From Rhea pennata (taxonomy: Eukaryota; Chordata; Aves; Rheiformes; Rheidae), in the NCBI RefSeq assembly GCF_028389875.1, contig NC_084678.1, positions 12,244,899 through 12,308,898 on the forward strand: DNA of 64,000 bases, given 5' to 3'. A model generated the notes under the pieces. The model did no database searches. It worked only from the letters and a program-made list of their open reading frames with translations, and was not told the origin of the DNA. This document shows positions 1-8,660 of the stretch, in pieces. The position numbers were made by a program, and so were the translations under genes. Within the stretch, counting starts at the first letter, position 1, and every line of letters begins with the position of its first letter.

Positions 1-940
1 TTTTTTTTTTTTTCCAATCTAGACTGATATTGTCATGAAGATGTTCATAAAGTGACTGAAATGTTTTACAGGAAAACTACAGATTCTTGCACACTTTGCG
101 GTCTGCTTCCATCCCCTGTTGTCTTCTTTCCAGTCCCTACCCCTATCTGCCTGTCAGCCCTCCCCTCCTCACCAAACCTACAATCCTCTTATTTACTGTT
201 GAGGTACACAGGTACTCGGAGAACATGGAAAAAAGCAATCTTATTTTTTGGTTGTACAAAAACTTTGTAATACTCAGAGATGCCTTACAGAAAAAAAAAC
301 AGAAAAGAAAAAGAAAAACTATTTTTTAATATTTATTGCGATTTTATTCGCATGAGCTGTGAATTGCAGACAGAAGAATAGTATCTGCCTTGTTTAATTC
401 TCATTTTACTAAATTATTGTATGTAGGTAAAAGTTCCTAAGTAATTGCTGAATCACTTCAACATGCAAAAGGGAATATAGGCTTGAAGGAGAGCGGAATA
501 TTCCTTTAGTCAACGCACTGTACTATTTTCTTATTTTAATTGTTACTCTGTTAAGATTATCTCAAATTTAGGTATATTTTTAAAATGCAAAAAAAAACCA
601 ACCAAGAATACAGAACATTTTGTCTACTTCGGTAGATCTTTTGTTGTAATGCTGCAACCTATGGAGACATTTACAGTATTTATGTAAAAGAGTTTTGGGG
701 GCTGTTGGCCAGCAAAGCTTAGGAGACTATCAAGAATGAAGTGAAAGGGGGGAAAAAAAAGAAAGGTATTGTCATTGAACAAATGGGTAAACGTAACCTT
801 TTTATGCCTATATTGCAACAGCCAAATAAAGGAAGAGAACAGACAATGTAAGTTAAGTGCATTTCTACAAAGAACAGCAATAAAATATTTTAACTTTTAA
901 AACGTTTCGATAATGTATGATACCATGTTTGCTTGGCTAG
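1..940 (+). other. AT-rich, 3'UTR-like non-coding stretch (gene not identified)
   Basis: This stretch is AT-rich, with T and A runs, several ATTTA-type elements around 320-350 and no convincing reading frame. It ends in a good plus-strand polyadenylation hexamer (AATAAA, 879-884), followed by a GT-rich stretch around 920-955. That is the look of the end of a long vertebrate 3' untranslated region whose coding part would lie left of the window. TTTATT at about 332 and 343 also gives minus-strand hexamers, so the strand is not certain. The two small open frames near 52-329 run through simple sequence and are not genes. I could not name the gene. Confidence 0.35.
879..884 (+). terminator. Candidate poly(A) signal AATAAA
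   Basis: This is a canonical hexamer in AT-rich context, with a GT-rich downstream element (TGTTTGCTTGG, then GTGTGTT) 40-70 bases further on. The spacing is compatible with a cleavage site near 895-905. It is the best polyadenylation candidate at the left edge. Hexamers occur often by chance in AT-rich DNA, so only transcript ends would prove it. Confidence 0.4.
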
Positions 941-1936
941 AGTGTGTTAGGGATTGCTTTCAAATGGATCTGGTTCAGCTGCGTTGGGCCTTGGCCTGGG
1001 AAGGTGGCAGGGTGGTTTCAGAGCAGGGGTCTGCCCCGTGCAGTGGAGCGCGGTAGGAGCCCTGGGGCAGTGCGATGTCTGCAGGGTGCCGAGTGCCCAG
1101 GATGGGGCCTCAGCCTGCACCCCGACTGGGGACCGTGTGGTTGTAGTGGTAGGTGCTCGCGCCTCACCGGTGCAGAGCAGCAGTGTAAAACACTGCCATC
1201 CTGTGAGAGTTGACAGCTTGCACAGCTCAGGTGTAGAACTGGGATGTGAGACAGTGGGTGCCAGTGGGATCTTGCCCAGCATTCTCAGGATTTTGCCAAA
1301 AAATCTGCCTCCTGCCAAGCATTTTCCTTTCCTTGTTGTTTAAAATAATTTTTTTTTTCTCAAAATGAATCCATCCAGAAGTCCGTGGTATACCAAAGTG
1401 CTGCCTTGGTTAAGGGCTGGGTGTCTGCGGGCTCCTGTGATCTGGCAGGGCTTGGGCAGGCTGCAGGCAGCCGTGAAGCTCCGTGGCATGGTGATTTCAC
1501 ACCCCAAGCCTCCTTCGCATTACTCATGTGGCTGCTTTTGACTTTCCCTTGCCTTTAGTCATTACTTTATTCATTTGGTTTTCAAATTTTGACAATTACA
1601 AACTTCACGTATGTGTTTTAAAAAGTGAATAAAGTGGTTCTCTTTTAACATGCTAGTTATCTAACTCATCTCTGTAAAAGCACAGAAGGATTCTCATTAC
1701 TTTATATCTTGCCTTGGGTTTTTCATCAGTCACCAAAAGAAGTGCTACCAGGGCTGGTTAAGCAGCAGTCATGTTAGAGGGGGAGAGAGGCAGGGGGCAG
1801 GTTTTGGAGGCTCTCAGAGCCCCACCACGACTGAGCTCTGCGTTGGTGCCGCATGCCGGCCCTCGTCTTCAGCCAGGACCTCCTCCTTCCTCAGCAGGGA
1901 GACCGAGGCCTCCGAAGATTAATTTCTAGTTGACAA
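941..1936. other. Transition stretch without a gene
   Basis: GC content rises between about 960 and 1320, falls again around 1330-1740, then rises toward the CpG island. Overlapping open frames at 944-1343 exist on both strands but carry no recognisable domain. A second AATAAA lies at 1628-1633, with a TGGTTCTCTTTT stretch just downstream, and could be an alternative poly(A) site for the same transcript. Nothing else is evident. Confidence 0.5.
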
Positions 1937-2209
1937 ATGTGTCCAGTGCGTCTTAAAAGAAAAGAAACCACCGCACCTAAGCCACTGCCCAACCTGCCGG
2001 CTGTGGAAGCGCAGCTGGGTGGAATAACAGGGCAATCCTCCACCACTCCATGCAGCTCACCGTGTCGCAGGGAGAAAATTCAGAGAAAATTGTTGGGGAG
2101 AGAAAGCACAGCGTCTGGCGCGTTGCCGAGAGGGCGGCTGGGGAAGGCCCCGGCTGCCGAGGGAGGTGGGAAGCGTGGCGCTGGCCTTGGAGCTCAGCAA
2201 CGGAGGCGG

Positions 2210-2271
2210 CGGGAGCGCTGCCGACTGCCGTGAGGGGCACCGGGAGCGCTGCCGAGTGCCGTGAGGAGGTG
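2210..2271. repeat. GC-rich 31-bp tandem duplication (2 copies)
   Basis: Copy one covers 2210-2240 and copy two 2241-2271. Both begin CGGGAGCGCTGCCGA and differ first at a C/G change in the middle, diverging at the 3' end. The arrangement is head to tail with no spacer. It lies inside the CpG island and is probably a local slippage duplication. Confidence 0.8.
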
Positions 2272-2765
2272 ACGGTCTGGTGCAGGGTGGCCGCCAGCCT
2301 CTCCCGGGCTTGGTCCCCCCCCCTGCCCACCACATAATGGCTGACCCCCCTCTGAGGGAACATCTCCCCAGCCTCCCCGTTGGCATGGAAACTTCAAATT
2401 CCTCCTGGAAAACCACCGCGCTGGCCCTGGCAGGGCGGACTTCAAGCTGTGTGGGCTCAGCTGCGCATGGCTCCCTGTTGCAGGCGGGGAGCTTTCGCGT
2501 GAAGGCGGCGGATGCTGCCGCGCCGCCTGGTCAGGGTCAGCCACCATCTTATGGCTCCCTTCCCCAGCGGGGCACCGTCTTTCTTGCCCAAAGACAGACC
2601 CAAACGCCGGCCACCCTCCGCGCGGCTGCCGCTGAAGGGCAGACAGGGCCGTGGCCTGCAGCTTGGCCTCGCACCCACGTTTCTTTAGCTGGTGATAAGG
2701 GGCCGGGCAGCGGGGAGGAGGGGAAGGGAGCGGCGGCCGAGGCCTCGGTGCGGCCGCGCGCTTTA

Positions 2766-2775
2766 TCTCGCGAGG
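2766..2775. promoter_or_regulatory. TCTCGCGAGG element in the CpG island core
   Basis: An 8-bp palindrome, CTCGCGAG, sits at 2767-2774 in the densest CpG part of the island. The family consensus TCTCGCGAGA is found in CpG-island and bidirectional promoters and is recognised by ZBTB33/Kaiso-type factors. One terminal base differs here. Its location supports a promoter role, but no transcript direction can be read from it. Confidence 0.4.
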
Positions 2776-2870
2776 CCACACGGGCACCCGGCTGCTTCCT
2801 GCCGCAGCCGGCGGCCCCACCACGCAGCCGAACCCCGGCCAGCTGCGCCACGTACCCCATCCCGAATCCT

Positions 2871-2883
2871 CCCCCCCCCCCCC
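2871..2883. repeat. Poly(C) tract, C13
   Basis: Thirteen uninterrupted C residues lie at the right edge of the CpG island core. On the minus strand this is G13, able to form quadruplex structure. Tracts like this are polymorphic and error-prone in assemblies. Confidence 0.9.
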
Positions 2884-3011
2884 GAAAAGCAAATTAGAGC
2901 TGAGAGGCAAAGACCGAGCATGGTGCTTTAAAACAAAGTTCACAGAAAAAAAAATAAAGGGTTTTATCCCCTCACATACAAGAAATGCTAATGGCATGGT
3001 TTGGGGGTTTG

Positions 3012-3199
3012 GTTTTTCCTTTTTTTCTGTTTTTTTTTTTTTTTTAGTTTGCTTTTTCTTTCCCCTTTCTGTGGCTGAAACTTGTTTTTCCCTCCTTTGT
3101 GCCTCTCTAAATCCTGCCAGCGTAGAGATCCCCTTCTTCAGAAAAAGGAGAAAGGGGGGGAAAAAAAAAAAAGGAAAAGAAAGAAAGAAAAAGGAAAAC
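3012..3199. repeat. Pyrimidine tract and opposing purine tract, imperfect inverted pair
   Basis: A pyrimidine-rich arm (3012-3071, including T16 at 3030-3045) is followed about 70 bases later by a purine-rich arm (3142-3199, with G7 at 3154-3160 and A12 at 3161-3172). The reverse complement of the second arm reads much like the first, so the two could fold into a long imperfect stem in RNA or a triplex-prone structure in DNA. Open frames across it translate to Phe-rich or Lys-rich low-complexity peptides and are not genes. Confidence 0.6.
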
Positions 3200-3660
3200 G
3201 TAAGCCTGGGATTAAAAACCATCACTAAAATAGTTTGAATAACAAAGTCAACTGACTGTTGCGCTGCACTCTGTGAATGCCCGTCACGTATCAGCATCCA
3301 GGCTGGGGGACCGTCATGTGTTTTACTAGATAGTTCCCAGAAAAGTTTCTGGTCAGCCCGATAGCCCCCGCGGGTGGCCCTTATCGCCGCCCCGGCGCTG
3401 AAGTGGCCGTGCTCTCCCCTGGGGGTGCTGCAGAGACGTTCCCAAACGTGCAGGAGGCAGGGGGGAACCAAAACAAAATCTCCCATTGGTATGAAACAAA
3501 TCGGTTCTTCTCGTGCCCTAAATAACGGAGAGAGCCGAGCGGGAGTGGGTGCACCGGCTGCTTCCTGCCCCGGCCCCAGCACGGGCTGAGAAACGCACAC
3601 ACGTGCACCATTAGCATTGGTGGCCCCTGACAAAAGGCTTTTTCCATCATCTTTCAAGAG

Positions 3661-6600
3661 CCAACATACTGGATTTTAAACAAAAATGAGCTGAAGAGGC
3701 CTAAGGTGGAATTAATAAGGGACTGAAGCAATAGAGAAGCTCAAATCCCATTTTCAGAAGTGGCTCAGGCAAACTGAACATTAAGTTCCGTTGACTCAAT
3801 GAGCCCGAAATTCCGACAACCAGATTTTTTTTAAAAGCATCTAGACATGTAAAGCCAGAGAGCATGGCATTTTCTAAATGAGCTAGAAATATTTCTTGTT
3901 TTGAAAATAGCACTAAGCATCTTATTATGTTTAACAGTCAAAAGATTTTTTAAAATCAGACTAAGCATGCTTGAGCAGTTTTTATTTAATCTCAACTTCT
4001 AGATAAACATTGGTGGTTAGTGTAGACTGAGAGATCCACTTGCTTTCCCAAGTAATAACATTTGGTTATACTTACTTCAACTTATAATTACATAAAGCTT
4101 GGGCTTAGTAAAATGAAATAAATAGTATCATTAATTTTCTAAGATCTGGCTTTAAAATTAGGAGATACTGTCAATTTTAGACATAAACATGGTAGAACAA
4201 GCCCAAAGGAGAGGGAAAAATCACCAGAACACCACAGAATATTTTTCAACAGTTCATGCTATTCCTTATTTCATGCAATTTTAGTACAATGAACTAACTG
4301 CATGTTCTGTTTTATAATCTCTCTGTATATTTGTGTGTGTGTGTGTGTGTGTGTATAAATAAGTGAATATATAATAATACCTTATTTCAATTGGTATTTT
4401 TAACTTCTGCTTTATAAAGCCTGAATGCTGAAGATGCCAGATGAATTGCACATTAGAAGATAATTTAGACTGAGGCCCATATAATAATAGCAATGGCAGC
4501 AAGGATGGATTTGCAGACGTGCAGGTGCTCAGACGTGTCATGGCAGGGAGGGCCAACGACTGGTGCAGGGCAGGGAGCTCGCCTGGCCGGTGCGTGCTGA
4601 ATGTGCGTTGTAGGCTCCTGCAGCCCTGGATTTTTCCTCTTTCAGGAAAGCAGGAGCATATCCTCCTTTTGCTGATCACACATGAAAACACAAAAACGGC
4701 TCACAAAGGATTTGCAGAGCTGTAGGAGCCCAGTAATTTAATGCAGTGCCAGCAGTGCTGAAATGGCCATGACAGACGCACTGTGTGATAAAGCAGATTT
4801 GTTCGTGGCCCCAGCAGGTCCTTTGCGGCCCCAGGGACAGTGCCATCACCGAGCCCAGGGTGCTTTGCAGCCCACTAGCCACTTCAGCAGTGCTTAGCAC
4901 CTGCCGCTGTGAGGCAGGAGGAGAGCTGTTCATCCAAACACCAAACTTTTAAGATGTGTCCAGCCATGAGGACTTCTTTAGTCTCTGTTTGCTCTGTCAA
5001 GAAAACAGATATTTAGGGCATCTGCAATCCAGACAAATGTTCTGGTCCTTCCAGGAGCTCTGCACAAGCTTGAATGGAAAAAGTTGTTTAAATGCTGGCT
5101 GTGCTGCCATGACCCACAAGACCAATCAGCCCAGCATCCTCTGCAGGCACCACCAGCTGTAGCAGGGCATGGTCCAAATGTTTATGCATGTTGGCTCTAT
5201 CCAGGTCATAAGTTTAATAAAGATGAAGAATGCATGAATATTTTTTTGTAGCCACTTCCTGAATTGCCAGAAACGGTTGCTGTGGCAGACCGTGCCGAAG
5301 GACCACAAGCTGTGTCTGGGCACCCAGGCAAGTGACAGCAAGGTCACTCAGTGGGGCTGGTTGGGGTACAAGGGCTGAGATTGCCTCAACATGTGGATGC
5401 AGACAGGATTCATGGCCAGGTTTAGAAACCAGAGCAAAAGCTTAAAGGCCTGTGGGCTATGAAGTTCAGCTTTGGGGGGCTGTGTAGGGTTTCCAAATGA
5501 ATTAGGCACTGCCAGATTGTTGGCACAGTGAGTACCCTTGATTTCTTTCTCACACACGTACACACACATGTGCGCACGCACACACACAGCGTTTTTACTC
5601 TTCCTATTCCCAGCTGACACTGTTAGCTCTGCATGTGCAAGGGGCTAAACTCCAGCAAGAACTGCTTGCACAAGCGCCAGCTCCTACCGATGCGCCTGTG
5701 CAGTGTTAGAGGACAGCGTCCTGGCAGCAAAAGATTTATGCACTGAGATGAGTAAAAAAAACACCAAGCAAAACCCAAGCCCTGAGAGCCATCTCAGTGC
5801 AACAGTTAAGAAAAGCCAAACTGCCACTTACTCATTTCTTCGGTGAGCAAAATCGAAACATAAGCCTCGCGGCCCTTGTGCTCAGTCCACATTCCCTGCT
5901 GAGCGAAGGGATGCCGGGCTCACTGCAGAGCTGCCAGCATGATAAGAAACAGCTTCTTAATCTCCAGCCCCAGCAGCCAAGAGGGTGACAGTGATAATTC
6001 ACATTAACCTCCAGTTTCATGGTGCATGGGGAGGAGGGGAGAGGAGGGCTGATACTGCTTTCAGGTGGGGCTGTTTGCAAATTTGCCCTCACCTGGGAAG
6101 TTACACTTCAGGGCTGCTATCAGTGCCAGCTAAATGCTGAAGTCCAACTGTGGACTTCATGAGCTCCAAAAGAGAAGTTCAGGGGCAACACAACAGAGAC
6201 TGCTGCCTCCCTGCATGGTCCTGGGATCTTCAGAGGCTCCCACAAGACAGTGTTGTTGAGGGAGTTGCAGCCTGGCATGCACAGAGCATGGGCAGCAATG
6301 TGATGGAGCAAGGAGGCTTGAACCACAAGGCACCTTTCCTGCCTCAGCTTGACTGTGGCATGGGAAATTTGCAGTGTCATTTGTTGCAACCCACAGATAG
6401 AGGCTTCTCTAAGGCTTTATTGTTAATTTGTACTGCGTTTGTGAAACAGCAGACAAAAAATGCACTGAATGCCAGCTTATGGAAGAGGTTAAATTACTGA
6501 AGACCCAGCAGAAGGGACAGATGCTTGCAGTCCTCCTGAGGAAGGGTGAGAGCTTGAAGTCTGTGCCAGTGAAGGACCCTGACATGAATTATGAAATGAT

Positions 6601-6824
6601 TTGTTAGAGATTACTAGTGAAGAACACTCCAATTTCCCTATATTTATGCATACAAATCATGCTTTCTTTTTTCAATCACAGTACTGTAATTCATTCTAAG
6701 ACTTGGTCTCTTCACGAAGTGTTTTTGAGGCTCTCTTCCTGTTAGTAACTACGTGGGAAATGCCTTCCCAGAAGTGCCATTCAACACCTTTAAGGTGGAA
6801 AGATTTTAGGCCTTTGAAGGTCTA
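3661..6824. other. Gene-free stretch, unique sequence with CA/TG repeats
   Basis: AT-rich sequence to about 4500 turns more balanced afterwards. A (TG)n tract lies at 4332-4354 and an imperfect CA-rich stretch at about 5553-5588. Open frames here are short (under 140 codons), overlap on both strands and show no domain, signal peptide or splice-linked partner. No gene is seen. Confidence 0.6.
4332..4354. repeat. (TG)n microsatellite
   Basis: About eleven uninterrupted TG units lie in AT-rich surroundings and continue into TATAAATAAG. This is an ordinary vertebrate dinucleotide repeat and probably polymorphic. Confidence 0.95.
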
Positions 6825-6955
6825 CAAGTACTTTACAAGCAGCTGGATCACAAATGCAAGATACTAAGAGGATGAAGTGACTTAGCTGAGGTCTCAGTAA
6901 ACCTGCAGCACAGCCCAGCTCTTTTGCTGCCAGCCTGTGAGCTCTCACATGACCC
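6825..6955 (+). repeat. Ancient amniote SINE/LINE remnant (MIR/L2/CR1-L3 type)
   Basis: The wording CTTTACAAGCAG, then GATGAAGTGACTTAGCTGAG, then GCACAGCCCAGCTC follows the familiar old-repeat pattern of CTTTACAAAC, GGTTAAGTGACTTGCCCAAGG and GGCAGAGCCAGGA found across amniotes. Many bases have drifted, as expected for an old copy. The exact family cannot be assigned by eye. Confidence 0.5.
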
Positions 6956-8160
6956 TGAGGAGTCATTCGTATTCTGATTTGCCATCAGAAAGTCTTCTAC
7001 AGAGATAGGCAAAGAGAGAACAAGATGAAATCAGTACTTTTGACACTCAACAAATCTTTGAGTTAACTTTGCTTTAAAGAAAAAGCATAGCAAGCATGTA
7101 TGCTCCTTCAGCAATACCAGCTCAGGGAAGGCCATGTGCAAGAAATGATTCTTGTGGGCTGCGAGAGATCCTGCAAGGAGGCAGAGGAGGCAGCAGCTGA
7201 GGAAAGAAAGGATGAGCTGGAAGCAAACAAGAAGTAGGTAGAATCACAAGGTTCAGCATTGCCGCAGGAAACATATCCCGGCATGCTTGTCTTGCCTTTG
7301 CAGTCAATGCACTGTTCTCCCACGGGTATAAACATCATGAAAGACATCTGAAGTAGGCGATGGTCTTTGTCTAAGAAAATGTCATTTTTAGGAAGATCTA
7401 AAGTTTAGAGACTGAAACTAGGTAAGACGTAGAGCCTTGGCAGATCAAATGAACCCATTTTGCAAACCCATTTTCCCTGCCAGCTGCCTGCATCCCTTCT
7501 CTGCTCAGCTGGGCCTGTGTTAGGGGAGCAAAAGGCCTCTACTCTCCTCCCACTTCTCTACATCAATGAGCTGCATGGGAGCCAAGGAAAGACCTTAGCT
7601 GGGATTTCAGTGAAGATATACCCACTTTCTAGCTGCTGCTTTGGAGGGCTGCCCAGATGGGCATACTGGGTTAGAGCTGTGGCCGTTTATGGGCCAGGAT
7701 ATTTGGTGTTAGATGGACCAGTGGCAGCACATAATGCTGGCACAACAGCTCGCCTGCTCACCCGCACTATATCTAGCTAGCCTTCCTTGCACCCCTCTCT
7801 CCCTTGGCTCCCAGAGACAGCTTTGGTAGCCCCTCAGCAGGCTCCCCTATGCTCACGATAAGGTCTGCTCCAAAGCACATTTTTGTCAGAGTGCAGCAAG
7901 ATAAATCTTAAAATAGCTTTCCAGCAGAGTGACATTCGCTAGGGTCTGTGCCGCTGCACTTTCCACATCCTGCCATCTCCCCTCCTCCTCCTGCAGCTCT
8001 GGGCATGAGCACCCCAGTGGGAAGGCTTGATTTGTAAAAACTCAGGCAGCCCATGTATTATTCAGTGATCAGGGCTGGCTCTGTCACAGTACATTGCATT
8101 CTCCAAGTGGCACCACACTGTGCTTAAAACAGGCCCACCATCTTTGCGCAGCAAAAACTG
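6956..8160. other. Gene-free stretch
   Basis: Mixed composition without CpG islands. Short open frames, for example at 7108-7347 minus and 7460-7780 plus, have no recognisable domain or splice context. I see no RNA gene or repeat in it. Confidence 0.55.
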
Positions 8161-8218
8161 CTCCTGTTTTCAGGCCTGGCCAGACCCCTGGCCTGCTCAG
8201 CACAGCCCCAGCTGCTGA

Positions 8219-8241
8219 GCACCCAGGTTCTGCCTGGGTGC
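8219..8241. repeat. Perfect 9-bp inverted repeat (hairpin)
   Basis: GCACCCAGG (8219-8227) and CCTGGGTGC (8233-8241) are exact reverse complements separated by TTCTG. TGAGCACCCA recurs about 45 bases downstream as a direct copy. It is a stable GC-rich hairpin of unknown meaning. Confidence 0.85.
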
Positions 8242-8559
8242 CCCAGCATCACTGAGCCTGAGCACCCAAGGGAATGCTGCAGCCTCTCTGCCCTGTCTCT
8301 CTTGGCTCAGGCTGAGCATCACTTGGCCAAATCCGTGGCCGGAAAACAAAAGCAGCGAGTCCCAGTGATGCACCAGCCAACAGCGAGGAGCTGGGGGCAG
8401 GCACTGCTCTCCGGAGAGCTTTTCTCCAACAGTAAAAGTAACATTACGTAAAAGTTAAATGTTCCCCCTCCATGCCTTCAGCTTTTCTCCCTCTCTCCCA
8501 TGTCAGCACCTCCCTCAGGGCTCTGCTAGCTGGGCTGTTGCCTGCTTTGCCTGGTTGTG

Positions 8560-8649
8560 TCGGCTGGATGCCGTTGAGAAAAATGTGCAAAAAAAAAAAA
8601 AAAAAAAAAAAAGTCAGCTGCATGCCGTTGAGAAGAATGTGCAAAAAAA
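8560..8649. repeat. 54-bp tandem duplication flanking an A24 tract
   Basis: A 29-base segment at 8560-8588 recurs at 8614-8642 with three mismatches. Both share ATGCCGTTGAGAA and AATGTGC, and each is followed directly by an A run: A24 at 8589-8612 after the first, A7 at 8643-8649 after the second. This is a tandem duplication in which one internal A run later expanded. Open frames across it on both strands are Lys- or Phe-rich artefacts. Confidence 0.9.
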
Positions 8650-8660
8650 GTTGCCAGCAT

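Larger units (their letters stand above)
1937..3660. promoter_or_regulatory. CpG island, possible promoter
   Basis: The stretch is strongly GC-rich and CpG-dense. By direct count, 2701-2875 holds about 23 CpG dinucleotides, and 3361-3420 holds seven. Motifs seen include TCTCGCGAGG (2766-2775), close to the palindromic TCTCGCGAGA element of many vertebrate promoters, and GCCACCATCTT (2540-2550), a reverse-strand YY1-like site. CAGCTG also occurs. There is no obvious TATA box. The island is broken around 2930-3240 by AT-rich and homopolymer sequence. CpG islands usually mark promoters, so an unannotated transcript, possibly non-coding, may start here. No first coding exon could be recognised in either direction. 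Confidence 0.6.

Noticed and set aside
2280-2897. Plus-strand frame of 205 codons in the CpG island
   Set aside because: It starts at GTG, is Pro/Arg/Ala-rich from GC bias, overlaps other open frames on both strands and has no domain.
2194-3657. Minus-strand frame of about 487 codons as a protein gene
   Set aside because: It starts at TTG, runs through T/A homopolymers that give Phe and Lys blocks, has no domain, and crosses a CpG island where stops are depleted.
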